64,000 nucleotides of DNA, taken from assembly GCF_900110995.1 (NCBI RefSeq), contig NZ_FOJF01000003.1, forward strand, positions 620,001 to 684,000, read 5' to 3'. The number at the start of each line of letters is the position of its first letter. Position 1 is the stretch's first letter. Of this stretch, positions 18,346 through 27,021 are shown one piece after another. Under the pieces are notes generated by a model. It was not told where the DNA came from and did not search any database. It saw nothing but the letters and a program-made list of their open reading frames with translations. Origin of the DNA: Chitinophaga sp. YR573 (lineage in GTDB: Bacteria; Bacteroidota; Bacteroidia; Chitinophagales; Chitinophagaceae). Position numbers and translations under genes: made by a program.

Positions 18346-19440
18346 TTACACTGTTTTCCTTTTCCCGTTTTCAAAGTCGAAGAAGAGAAATTGTCCCAGT
18401 TTGTCAAGGCCGGAAAAGAAGGCTTTTCCGTTGTTCGTTTCTGTAAATTCTGTTACAAACTTCTGTAACCACGGATCTGTGGCTACCATGAAGGTGGTGA
18501 TAGGAATTTTCAGTTTTTTGCATTGGGCCGCGAGGTTGAGGGTGCGGTTAAGGATTTTGCGATCCAGTCCAAAGCTGTTTTTGTAATAGTCTTTACCGAT
18601 TTTCAGGCAGGTAGGTTTCCCGTCTGTGATCATAAAGATCTGTTTGTTGGGATTACGGCGGCGTCTTAAAATATCCATGGCCAGTTCCAGTCCTGCTACA
18701 GTGTTGGTATGGTAAGGGCCTACCTGCAGATAGGGGAGATCTTTAATCTCTATCTGCCAGGCGTCGTTACCGAACACGATGATATCCAGCGTATCCTTGG
18801 GATAGCGGGTGGTGATCAGTTCACTCAGTGCCATGGCCACTTTTTTGGCGGGCGTGATGCGATCTTCCCCGTAGAGGATCATGGAGTGGGAGATGTCTAT
18901 CATCAGGGCGGTGGACGTTTGTGTTTTAAAGTCCGTTTCCTGGATTTCGAGGTCGTCCTGACTGATATTAAAACTCTCTACTCCGTGATTGATCTGAGCA
19001 TTCCTGATAGATGCGGTAATATCGATCTGTTCCAGGGCATCGCCGAACTGATATGGACGTGTATCTGCGTTCAGCTCATCTCCCTGTCCTGATTTACGGA
19101 TATTGTGGTTACCGACGTTGGTCTTTTTTAATTTGCCGAAGATTTCTTCCAGGGCTTTTTTGCGGATATCCTGTTCTGTTTTGCCGGTGATCTGTATTTC
19201 ACCTGTGCCTTCATTTTCTTTCAGGTATCCTTTTTCTTTTAATTCCTGTATGAAATCCCCGATCCCGTAGTCTTTGTCTGTAAGTTGGTACTCTTTGTCG
19301 AGTTCGGTGAGCCACTGCAGCGCTTCGCTAACGTCGCCGCTGGTGTAGGTAAGCAATTGAGTAAACACGTCCAGTAGCTTCTCAAATGGCGATTTTCCCT
19401 GCTCCTCGGGTTCAAATTTGGAAAAATGTATGCCTCTCAT
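18346..19440 (-). CDS. VWA-domain protein partnered with MoxR ATPase
   Basis: 364 residues. The N-terminal half is helical and charged. The von Willebrand A domain begins near residue 176 with the MIDAS motif DISHS (182-186), a Thr in the YHTNT segment and the third site in MITDGKP, so divalent-metal binding should be intact. It is transcribed first in a two-gene operon with the AAA+ ATPase (14-base gap). Such VWA partners present a substrate to the ATPase ring. No signal peptide is visible and it should be cytoplasmic. Confidence 0.88.
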   Translation of the reverse strand: MRGIHFSKFEPEEQGKSPFEKLLDVFTQLLTYTSGDVSEALQWLTELDKEYQLTDKDYGIGDFIQELKEKGYLKENEGTGEIQITGKTEQDIRKKALEEIFGKLKKTNVGNHNIRKSGQGDELNADTRPYQFGDALEQIDITASIRNAQINHGVESFNISQDDLEIQETDFKTQTSTALMIDISHSMILYGEDRITPAKKVAMALSELITTRYPKDTLDIIVFGNDAWQIEIKDLPYLQVGPYHTNTVAGLELAMDILRRRRNPNKQIFMITDGKPTCLKIGKDYYKNSFGLDRKILNRTLNLAAQCKKLKIPITTFMVATDPWLQKFVTEFTETNNGKAFFSGLDKLGQFLFFDFENGKRKTV

Positions 19441-19530
19441 AATAGTTCTAAATTAATGAATTTAGTTGGGATGAGTGATAGTCCATGATCAATGGTAATA
19501 AGGAGGGATATAAAGTATTGATAATTATAT

Positions 19531-19547
19531 AAATAAGTAACTTATTT
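19531..19547. promoter_or_regulatory. 17-bp perfect palindrome upstream of the isomerase gene
   Basis: AAATAAGT-A-ACTTATTT is exactly symmetrical (8+1+8). It sits in the divergent region between the VWA gene start (19440) and the isomerase start (19620), about 75-90 bases from each. It could be an operator for either, but AT-rich palindromes can occur by chance. Confidence 0.35.
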
Positions 19548-19619
19548 GCTTTCTTCACTGAAAGCAGCTATTTTTCGCAAACGGTCTTTTCCTGATTATC
19601 AATTAAAAAAATATAGCAG

Positions 19620-20447
19620 ATGATGAAACGAATTTTGTTAGCTGGCGCGATGATGGTGTCCACGTTAGGTTTTTCACAAGGTAAAGCAGACAAGCTTGGC
19701 TGGAAACTGGGCTCACAGGCATATACATTTAACAGGTTTACACTGGCTGAAGCACTGGATAAGATGGATAGCGTAGGCGTTCATTATGTGGAGTGTTATA
19801 ACGGTCAGAAGATAGGTGGTGGTATTGAAGGTGTTTTCGAATGGAAGATGGATGCTGCAAAGCAGGCCAGGGTAAAGGCGCTTTTCAAGCAAAAGAATAA
19901 AGTGCTGGTAGCATATGGTGTGTTATCTCCTAATGATGAAAAGGAATGGGCAGATGTATTCAAATTTGCGAAAGCAATGGGTATAAAGGTAATAACTGCG
20001 GAGCCTAAACGCGAACATTGGGACCTGGTATCTAAATTATGTGATCAGTACCAGATTAAAGTGGCTATCCACGATCATCCGAAACCAAGTCATTACTGGC
20101 ATCCTGACAGTGTGCTTGTAGCTATCAAAGGACGTAGTAAACTGATGGGTTCCTGCGCAGATATCGGGCATTGGGTACGTTCAGGACTGGACCCTGTTGA
20201 ATGTCTGAAAATGCTGAAAGGCCATGTGTTACATTCTCATTTCAAAGACCTCAATGAAAAGTCTCCTGATGCACATGATGTTATCTGGGGAACAGGTGTT
20301 TCCAATATTTCCGGTGTACTGGCTGAGTTAAAAGCGCAGCATTTCCAGGGAATGTTCTCCGTAGAATATGAATATCATTGGGATAACAGTGTTCCTGAGG
20401 TGAAAGAATGTGTGAAGTACTGGTGGGCACAGGTGAATATGTTATAA
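19620..20447 (+). CDS. Secreted sugar phosphate isomerase/epimerase-like TIM barrel (AP_endonuc_2)
   Basis: 275 residues with a signal peptide (KRILLAGAMMVSTLGFSQG). The TIM barrel shows the metal/substrate positions of the xylose isomerase-like family: GSQAYTFNRFTLAEALDKM at the start, then IHDHPKP, CADIGHWVRSG, HSHFKDL and a late Glu in FSVEYEYHW. The exported form is common in Bacteroidota beside Gfo/Idh oxidoreductases that process glycosides. An ATG one codon later is an equally good start. The family is confident and the substrate is unknown. Confidence 0.88.
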   Translation: MMKRILLAGAMMVSTLGFSQGKADKLGWKLGSQAYTFNRFTLAEALDKMDSVGVHYVECYNGQKIGGGIEGVFEWKMDAAKQARVKALFKQKNKVLVAYGVLSPNDEKEWADVFKFAKAMGIKVITAEPKREHWDLVSKLCDQYQIKVAIHDHPKPSHYWHPDSVLVAIKGRSKLMGSCADIGHWVRSGLDPVECLKMLKGHVLHSHFKDLNEKSPDAHDVIWGTGVSNISGVLAELKAQHFQGMFSVEYEYHWDNSVPEVKECVKYWWAQVNML

Positions 20448-20466
20448 TACGCTGAAGATACCCGGA

Positions 20467-20549
20467 AAGGCTTCGGAAGATACATCTATTCCGTTCATCC
20501 TCCGTCTTTAACGGAAGATGAACGGAATAGATGTATCTTCCGAAGCCTT
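20467..20549. repeat. Very long hairpin: 39-bp near-perfect inverted repeat
   Basis: The left arm 20467-20505 and right arm 20511-20549 are reverse complements over 39 bases with one mismatch (C20501-region/A), separated by only five bases (CTTTA). It begins 19 bases after the isomerase stop. No T-run follows, so although it could stop polymerase it does not have the form of a standard intrinsic terminator. Confidence 0.85.
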
Positions 20550-20605
20550 CTTGTTACTGTTCTGTTAGTCTTTATGTAAATCAAATTCAGTTTGAATGTT
20601 ATTGG

Positions 20606-20750
20606 CAGATGTTATTGCTTATAAATACACTGCATCTGACTGTTTAGTTCTCTGATTTAGCTTTGGAATAAGGGTTGAGGATTTGTATTTCAATTTAACT
20701 TCACCTAATATTCACGTCAGATAAGGTGTATTTATAAGCAATAACATCTG
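20606..20750. repeat. 145-bp element with 35-bp terminal inverted repeats
   Basis: CAGATGTTATTGCTTATAAA at 20606-20625 begins an arm that continues through 20640. The arm at 20716-20750 is its reverse complement: the outer 25 bases are perfect, then three mismatches, then seven more matches. The 75-base interior has no ORF. No clear target-site duplication is seen. The form is MITE-like, or it may be a large RNA hairpin. Confidence 0.8.
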
Positions 20751-20776
20751 GTGCGAAGATTATGTAATCCATCAAT

Positions 20777-20813
20777 AAAAAAGCCCCGGTCGATATCCGA
20801 CCGGGGCTTTTTT
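20777..20813. terminator. Strong bidirectional terminator between isomerase and DUF2723 genes
   Basis: AAAAAAGCCCCGGTCG (20777-20792) pairs with CGACCGGGGCTTTTTT (20798-20813): a 16-bp perfect stem with A/T tracts at both ends, 14 bases from the stop of the DUF2723 gene. Confidence 0.9.
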
Positions 20814-20826
20814 ATCATTAGTTACT

Positions 20827-23800
20827 TTATTTGTTGGTAGTATCTTCTACTGTGCTGATAACCGGAGTTTGCTCCTGTACACCTTTACGTGTAGAATCAC
20901 TGAAATCCTGTTTCATACGTCCCAGCAGGGAGATGAACTGTTCAGCCATCTGACCGTCATGTTGAAGGTCGTTGGTCATTTTGGATGCAGACAGCTGGCG
21001 GTAATAATTCAGCTGCTGGTTACAATCCTTGATGATCTTCTGTGCAATTTCATCTGCCTTTTTCTTATCACCAGCCAGGTAGTATGCGTATACAGTCTGC
21101 ATAGAGCTGTAGTTATACATTTGTCCTGGTGTGGTCATAGCATAAGGGAAGGTATTTTCCAGCAGGTTTTTATCCGCTTTATTAAGAACGGTTAATGCTG
21201 AATCCTTCTTGTTGTCTATTGCCAGCGCAGTACCGAGACGGGTATAAGCGTTCCTTACGTATTGCAGCAGCTTACGGTTAGGTTCATCGAAGTAAGTGCC
21301 GTTAATATTAGCACCGCCAAATGAGAACTTATTCATAAGGTTGTTATACATCATTGGAACGTTCACATTCTTCTCAGCACCCATCGGATCGTTGCTTTCT
21401 TCTTTCTTCAGCGGCACCAGGCGGTAGGTAAGACCATCCATACGCAGATAGTCGTTGATACCCAGGTCTGTAGGGCTGGTAAAGTAGATAGGACGTTTCC
21501 AGTTGTTAGCGGTGATGATATCATATACTGCCAGGTCGTTCTTCAGCAGGTATTGTTTGCTGATCTGGAAAGGCAGTTGCGGTAAGATCCTTGCACTGTC
21601 GTGGATATCCACTACACCGCTATTGATAGCCTGAGCCACATCAACGGGGATGAACAGTTTCTGCGCAGGCAGGTAGTTCTGTTGTTCACCATCCTGGGTG
21701 GTCAGCTTGGCGCGTGGATCATCTGTACCCATGAAATCCATTACTTCTTTCAGGTTGTAGAACTTATCCTGCGGGAAGGTACCGGCGTCATAGAAACGGA
21801 TGTAATTGCGTGTTTCACCACGGTATTTATCAGGTGTCCAGCTCATTGGTACTCCAGGGCTCTGGTTTACCATCTGGCGCTGCTGATCAATGTACCAGTC
21901 AACACCCAGTAAGCTGAGGTTGATAACACGAACGTCAGGGCGGACATTTTCCACTTCCTGGGCGTACCACAGCGGGTAAGTATCGTTATCACCTACGGTG
22001 AAGAGGATAGCGTTAGGAGCACAGGAGTTGAGGTAATCACTGGCCACGTCGCGGGCTACTGTTTTGGTAGAGCGGTCGTGGTCATCCCATTCCTGGAAGC
22101 CCATCAGTACCGGTACTGCCAGCAGGCATACCAATGTAGCGATAGGAGCAGCAACAGACAGTTTCGTTTTCTTCTTCAGGAACTCGTATACTGCCAGTAC
22201 CCCGATGCCTATCCAGATGGCGTAAGCATAGAAGGAGCCAACGTATGCATAGTCACGTTCACGCGGCTGGTTACCTGCCTGGTTAAGGTACAGAACGATA
22301 GCGAAGCCGGTGAAGAAGAACAGCAGACCAGCGATCAGGGTATCCCTGCGATGGAATTTGTAGTGATATAACAAACCTATGATACCTAAGATGAAAGGTA
22401 ACATGAAGAGTCTGTTATGTGCTTTATTATCTTTCAGACTATCAGGCATTGCTGACTGATCGCCATAGAAAATGTTATCGATGAAGTTGATACCGGTGAT
22501 CCAGTTACCGTCACGTACGTTACCGTAACCCTGGGTATCGTTTTGTTTACCGGAGAAGTTCCACATAAAGTAGCGGAAGTACATGAAACCTACCTGGTAT
22601 TGAACAAAGAATTTCACGTTATCTCCAAAAGAAGGACGTTCGCCCTGTTGTAAACCCAGGAAGTTGCGGTAGTAATCAGCATGCCCCTGATCGTTACTTC
22701 CATCCCAAACGCGGGGGAACAACATTTTATCTTCAGCAGCATATACCGGTTCCTGTTTCTTACCGGCTATTTCGTATTTGTCCTTACCACGGGCATATAC
22801 GTTACCGGTTTCCTTGTATTCGGTAGGGTGTGCAGTGAACACCTGACCATAAATCAGCGGGAAATCACCGTATTGTTCACGGCCGAGGTAACCTACCAGG
22901 GAGATCGGGTTATCTACATTGTACATATCCACAGAAGGATTGGCAGTAGACCTCACCATGGTGGTAATGTAAGTAGAGTAACCGAGTAAGAGGAAGAGTA
23001 CGGAGTAGATAGTGAGTTTGGTCATGTGCCATGCACCGGCTGTATCCAGTTTCACACCAAAGAGGCGCAGGAAATAAGGAACGAACAGTACGATAGCAGC
23101 TAATACCAGTTTCACGAATACTGTACCACCACCGTCGCCGTCATTGAAAGCCGGGATGATGATTACAGAGGCAACCAGGATCAGCGGAGCATAGATACCG
23201 AATTTGCGGTTCTTTAATCCGTAGAGCAGTATACCTATCAGTACGATAAAGTAGAAGGCAAAACCGGAGAAGAAAGGCATGCCCAGGGAGTTCTTGAAGA
23301 ACACGTCCATGTAACCGGAAGACTTGATAGTATCCTGGATGATGAACTTCTGTACCATGCCGGTAACAGCACAACCTACCAGGAAGGCCCAGAAGGTACC
23401 CATTGGGGTAACTTTGTAACGTCTGAAATAATAGACCATTACAATAGACGGTATGGTGAGGAGGTTCAGTAAGTGTACTCCAATGGAGAGACCCATCAGG
23501 AAAGCGATGAGAATGATCCAGCGGTCCGCATAAGGCTCATCAGCCTCATGTTCCCATTTAAGGATGGCCCAGAATACAATAGCTGTGAAGAAGGAAGACA
23601 TTGCGTATACTTCACCTTCAACAGCGGAGAACCAGAATGAATCGGAGAAAGTGTAAGCCAAGGCACCAACAGCACCGGCACCCATGATAGCGATCATTTT
23701 CTCGCCGGAGATGGGTTCACCGTTCTTTACCATCAGACGACGGGCAAAGTGAGTGATGGTCCAGAAAAGGAACAGAATAGTGAAGCCACTTGCGAGGGCA

Positions 23801-24039
23801 GACATTGCATTAACACCTAATGCAGCCTGTGATGGCTTCAGGAACATAGTAAATAATCTACCTAACAGCACAAACAGCGGCGCACCTGGCGGGTGAGGGA
23901 CCTGTACTTTGTAGGCACTGGAAATGAACTCGCCGCAGTCCCACAAGCTGCCGGTAGCCTCCATAGTCATTAAATAGACAGTGCAGGCAATGATACAAAT
24001 AACCCAACCCACAATGTTGTTGGTCCTTTTAAAATTCAT
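20827..24039 (-). CDS. DUF2723 polytopic membrane protein (PMT-like GT-C fold)
   Basis: 1070 residues. The N-terminus has the family signature: one membrane helix, then TGSLWDCGEFISSAYKVQVP and HPPGAPLFVLLGRLF. Many further membrane helices (about 11-13) follow up to residue about 640, then a soluble C-terminal part with TVGDNDTYPLWYAQEVENVR and tetratricopeptide-like helices near residue 950. DUF2723 is related to protein O-mannosyltransferases and is near-universal in Bacteroidota, where a role in envelope protein glycosylation is considered likely. The Asp/Glu in the first loop (DCGEF) would be the catalytic candidates. It is a single-gene unit with its own promoter and terminator. Confidence 0.9.
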   Translation of the reverse strand: MNFKRTNNIVGWVICIIACTVYLMTMEATGSLWDCGEFISSAYKVQVPHPPGAPLFVLLGRLFTMFLKPSQAALGVNAMSALASGFTILFLFWTITHFARRLMVKNGEPISGEKMIAIMGAGAVGALAYTFSDSFWFSAVEGEVYAMSSFFTAIVFWAILKWEHEADEPYADRWIILIAFLMGLSIGVHLLNLLTIPSIVMVYYFRRYKVTPMGTFWAFLVGCAVTGMVQKFIIQDTIKSSGYMDVFFKNSLGMPFFSGFAFYFIVLIGILLYGLKNRKFGIYAPLILVASVIIIPAFNDGDGGGTVFVKLVLAAIVLFVPYFLRLFGVKLDTAGAWHMTKLTIYSVLFLLLGYSTYITTMVRSTANPSVDMYNVDNPISLVGYLGREQYGDFPLIYGQVFTAHPTEYKETGNVYARGKDKYEIAGKKQEPVYAAEDKMLFPRVWDGSNDQGHADYYRNFLGLQQGERPSFGDNVKFFVQYQVGFMYFRYFMWNFSGKQNDTQGYGNVRDGNWITGINFIDNIFYGDQSAMPDSLKDNKAHNRLFMLPFILGIIGLLYHYKFHRRDTLIAGLLFFFTGFAIVLYLNQAGNQPRERDYAYVGSFYAYAIWIGIGVLAVYEFLKKKTKLSVAAPIATLVCLLAVPVLMGFQEWDDHDRSTKTVARDVASDYLNSCAPNAILFTVGDNDTYPLWYAQEVENVRPDVRVINLSLLGVDWYIDQQRQMVNQSPGVPMSWTPDKYRGETRNYIRFYDAGTFPQDKFYNLKEVMDFMGTDDPRAKLTTQDGEQQNYLPAQKLFIPVDVAQAINSGVVDIHDSARILPQLPFQISKQYLLKNDLAVYDIITANNWKRPIYFTSPTDLGINDYLRMDGLTYRLVPLKKEESNDPMGAEKNVNVPMMYNNLMNKFSFGGANINGTYFDEPNRKLLQYVRNAYTRLGTALAIDNKKDSALTVLNKADKNLLENTFPYAMTTPGQMYNYSSMQTVYAYYLAGDKKKADEIAQKIIKDCNQQLNYYRQLSASKMTNDLQHDGQMAEQFISLLGRMKQDFSDSTRKGVQEQTPVISTVEDTTNK

Positions 24040-24058
24040 AGAGATGTTTTAGGTCCGA

Positions 24059-24066
24059 CAAAAATA
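24059..24066 (-). promoter_or_regulatory. Candidate -7 box (TATTTTTG) for the DUF2723 gene
   Basis: On the minus strand TATTTTTG matches TAnnTTTG 19 bases upstream of the ATG at 24039. No convincing -33 element is seen. Confidence 0.45.
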
Positions 24067-24254
24067 GAAAAAGTGGCAAATTATGATAATTAAGGATAAC
24101 AGTTTTAACTTTTTCTTTAATAAGTTATTTTTTAACTTTTTGCGGGATTTTCGTAAGTGATTGGTTTGGTCGATTATATATGTGCGTATAGAGTATGTTT
24201 TGGGGCGTCTGTAGGTTTTGTGGGGGTAAAAGAGGAGATACTCAAATGGGGGAT

Positions 24255-25082
24255 TTATCCGAAGATAATCCTTACAGTCTGGTAAAAAGAGAGTTGCTGG
24301 TAGCCTGAATTGCTGGTAAGCTGATCGCGATGGAAGCCTTGCAGGCCAAAAAGGCCGGCAGCATTTCCTTTGTTGATGGCTACTTCGAGGTAACCGGCAG
24401 CATTAAACAGGGCCAGTTTATGTCCTTCGGGGACATCTGCATACGTTTCAGCTATCTGCGTAATTACTTCATCTCTGCGGAAAAAGATAGAGAACGGCCT
24501 GTTTTGGCGTTGTGCCTCAAATTGTTTGCGGGTGATGTTCACGACTACGTTCTCAAAGTTATCTATATGGATAATTTGTCCGTCTATATAATCCTGGCCG
24601 GTCATGGGTTGCAGGTTATTTTTAACGATGTAGTCTGTGGCTGGCTGGCCCAGTTCAGAGAGATCTTTTCCTTTTTGCAGTTCCTGGTAAGCTTCGGAGA
24701 AGCGTTTGATGATGCTGAAGGTATCTTTAGGCAGTTGTTTGTCTAGTGGTAGTTTTACGACTCTCACAGGCATTCCGTCTGCAATCATTGTAGTAAGACC
24801 GTTATCTGCACAGGCGATATACTGCCCGTTATGTTCTGCAAGCAGGACATAGTCTGCTTTACGGTCGAACAGGTTAATGAGAACGATATGAAATGTTTTG
24901 GGAGGGAAGTAGGCGAAAGCTCCTTTACAGATGTATGTAGCCTGTGGCAGGTTAAAAGGAGAGATCTGATGAGTAATGTCCATTACCTGCGCTCCGGGAC
25001 AGTTTTGCCACAGCTGCCCTTTGATAGCGCCTACCAGGTAATCCTGTAATCCTATGTCAGATGTTAGTGTAATAATGGACAT
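24255..25082 (-). CDS. S-adenosyl-L-methionine hydroxide adenosyltransferase (DUF62 family)
   Basis: 275 residues from ATG 25082; the open frame extends upstream to 25166 but that part (PSPQWHSFWVLG) does not belong to the family, whose members start at MSIITLTSDIG. Conserved blocks are SDIGLQDYLVGAIKG, the central ACADNGLTT (normally PDNGL) and IIHIDNFENVVVNI (normally DxFGNxxTN). The family splits SAM to adenosine and methionine using water. It is related to fluorinase/chlorinase but lacks the halogenase inserts. It is a stand-alone housekeeping gene. Confidence 0.88.
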   Translation of the reverse strand: MSIITLTSDIGLQDYLVGAIKGQLWQNCPGAQVMDITHQISPFNLPQATYICKGAFAYFPPKTFHIVLINLFDRKADYVLLAEHNGQYIACADNGLTTMIADGMPVRVVKLPLDKQLPKDTFSIIKRFSEAYQELQKGKDLSELGQPATDYIVKNNLQPMTGQDYIDGQIIHIDNFENVVVNITRKQFEAQRQNRPFSIFFRRDEVITQIAETYADVPEGHKLALFNAAGYLEVAINKGNAAGLFGLQGFHRDQLTSNSGYQQLSFYQTVRIIFG

Positions 25083-25249
25083 GCAAAGAAAAATTCCTAA
25101 TACCCAAAAAGAATGCCATTGGGGGCTTGGTGTAAATATTACTGCAAAGAAAGATAAAATCTGCATGCAGCCGTGTTTCAGGCCGTAAATAATTGTTCAG
25201 ATGTGAATAACTATAAAGTAGCTGAGGGTTAATGGGTTACGTATAAAAG

Positions 25250-25287
25250 CAGGACGCAGAACGCTTTATGAAGCGTTCTGCGTCCTG
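25250..25287. terminator. 17-bp perfect hairpin, probable terminator of the SDR gene
   Basis: CAGGACGCAGAACGCTT (25250-25266) pairs exactly with 25271-25287 around a TATG loop. On the minus strand it is followed by CTTTTAT. It lies about 140 bases past the stop of the SDR gene at 25429. The long distance and weak T-run leave room for another role. Confidence 0.55.
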
Positions 25288-25428
25288 TAAAAGATTTATT
25301 TGGATAGGGAAGGAGGGGCTTATTGGGCGGGGATTGATGGGTATTTGTCCATATCCCGGTGCTTTGAATTCCCTATTTCAGTGGTGCTTTGATTAAACAG
25401 AAACCCATCCTGATTCTTTGGTAAACCC

Positions 25429-26229
25429 TTATTTCAGTGGGGAGCCCGGTTCTTTCTTGAAATGATTGAACACTAATCCGTCGGAAACACCTGGCAGCAG
25501 TTTGCTTAATAATACAGTCAGTTTACCCATGAAAGTCAGTACCAATGTGCGTTTACGTTTGGTAATTGCTTTGATGATCGCCTGTGCCACAGCTTCCGCG
25601 CTCATTAATTTGCCTTCATCCAGTGGAGTTTCGCCCTGCATCTTACCCTGTTCATTGAGAGCAGTGTTGCGTATATTGGAAGCCGTAAAGCCGGGGCATA
25701 CCCACATTACGTTAATGCCTGTATGCAGATTTTCGGTGCGTAATGCTTCCATGAAACCCTGCATGGCAAACTTGGAGGCAGAATATCCTGTACGTCCTGG
25801 CAGACCTCTGTAACCAGCAATAGAAGACACACCTACGATGGTTCCTCCGGTAGCTAAAACTGCCGGTAAGGCATATTTGGTGCAATAAACGGTTCCCCAG
25901 AAATTGATGTCCATCAGTTGTTTAAGCACGGAAACATCGGCATCGTGGAATAATGCCCGCATGGAGATCCCGGCGTTATTGATGAGGATATCTATCTTAC
26001 CGAACCGGTCTATGGCCTGTTCTATAAAGGATTTACAATCGGCTTCCACACTTACATCGGCTATATGTGTGTATAATGCGGAAGAGGATAGTTCCTGCTG
26101 TAAAGCCTGCAATGCGTCCTGTTTCCGGCCGCATACAGCTACTTTCGCACCTGCCTGGAGAAAAGCTATTGCTAACGCTTTACCAATACCGGATGTTCCA
26201 CCGGTGATAACTACGACTTTGTTTTGCAT
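25429..26229 (-). CDS. Short-chain dehydrogenase/reductase (SDR)
   Basis: 266 residues. The cofactor motif is VITGGTSGIGKAL (TGxxxGxG), followed by a basic residue in VCGRKQ suggesting NADPH, the structural motif NNAGIS, and the catalytic Ser-Tyr-Lys set in VSSIAGYRGLPGRTGYSASK. The C-terminal segment ends with a hydrophobic helix (LTFMGKLTVLLSKLLPG), as in membrane-associated DltE/Rossmann-type SDRs. It is divergent from the tRNA-Lys gene. The substrate is unknown. Confidence 0.9.
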   Translation of the reverse strand: MQNKVVVITGGTSGIGKALAIAFLQAGAKVAVCGRKQDALQALQQELSSSALYTHIADVSVEADCKSFIEQAIDRFGKIDILINNAGISMRALFHDADVSVLKQLMDINFWGTVYCTKYALPAVLATGGTIVGVSSIAGYRGLPGRTGYSASKFAMQGFMEALRTENLHTGINVMWVCPGFTASNIRNTALNEQGKMQGETPLDEGKLMSAEAVAQAIIKAITKRKRTLVLTFMGKLTVLLSKLLPGVSDGLVFNHFKKEPGSPLK

Positions 26230-26307
26230 TATGATTTTTTTGCATCACAAAAATAGGGGAGCAATTTGACTATTTGTAAAGTTGTTTGAAAAAAAGTTTC
26301 TAAAAAC

Positions 26308-26337
26308 TTGGAGTAAATAAAATAATTCCTATTTTTG
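26308..26337 (+). promoter_or_regulatory. Promoter of tRNA-Lys (TTG-N19-TATTTTTG)
   Basis: TTG at 26308-26310, then exactly 19 bases, then TATTTTTG at 26330-26337, the full Bacteroidota housekeeping pattern. The tRNA begins 25 bases after the -7 box. Confidence 0.8.
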
Positions 26338-26362
26338 CACCCGCTTTGATAGAGAAGCGAAT

Positions 26363-26435
26363 GATTCCGTAGCTCAGTTGGTAGAGCAATACACTTTTAA
26401 TGTATGGGTCCTGGGTCCGAGTCCCAGCGGGATCA
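26363..26435 (+). tRNA. tRNA-Lys (anticodon UUU)
   Basis: A complete cloverleaf of 73 bases. The acceptor GATTCCG pairs with CGGGATC (one G-T wobble), the D arm is GCTC/GAGC, the anticodon arm ATACA-CTTTTAA-TGTAT places UUU at positions 34-36, and the T arm is CTGGG-TCCGAGT-CCCAG. The discriminator base is A. CCA is not encoded (CAG follows). Such tRNA 3' ends are common integration sites, and a decayed copy of this one lies at 31204-31226. Confidence 0.96.
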
Positions 26436-26438
26436 CAG

Positions 26439-26464
26439 AAGGCTACTTAAGGTAGCCTTTTTTT
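26439..26464 (+). terminator. Terminator of tRNA-Lys
   Basis: AAGGCTAC-TTAAG-GTAGCCTT followed by TTTTT, three bases after the tRNA. A degraded version of the same hairpin (GGCTAC ... GTAGC) follows the partial tRNA copy near 31221. Confidence 0.88.
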
Positions 26465-27021
26465 ATTCTCCACTACTAGAGTAGCTTTCACAAAAATCTG
26501 TAAAAACAACCGAAACTAGAGCATAAACCAAACTGAAAAATCGGTCTGGTCACAGCTAAGCCCAGTTCCCTACAGAACTTCACATCGGAAATGGTTCCAT
26601 TCTTAACATTCTCAAACGTTGAAAATGAGTAGCACAAGACTCCTTTCATTAGCTTACGACGTTAACAGTTTATGGTACGTTAACTCGTTGTCAAGAAGGG
26701 TATCAAATAAATTGAAATCAATCTGTTAATTCGGTGTTAAGGAATTGAGTGAGCGGCTTATTTTCTAACTATTACATATAGTGTTTGTTTTGGTTTTGTG
26801 GACGTCCTATTTGCGAAAAAGTACCTTTAGCACTTCAAATAGGATTTTAATTATCTTTACACAGTTTCGCCTATACGGTGTTTTGTGAAAAGTGTTTGAT
26901 TCTGAAGATTACATCAATCATGTGTTAGTATCATATTTTTATATGAAATCTTTGTTATTATAAGTTTATACTTGATTTAGTATTTTTAAAGTTAAATTGC
27001 ATACTTTAAAATTCCCCGCGA
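26465..27021. other. Gene-free left end of the tRNA-Lys accessory block
   Basis: About 557 AT-rich bases with no credible ORF on either strand. There is a small inverted repeat, CCTATTTG (26806-26813) with CAAATAGG (26836-26843). An integrase would be expected here if the block were an active element, and none is found. Confidence 0.6.
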
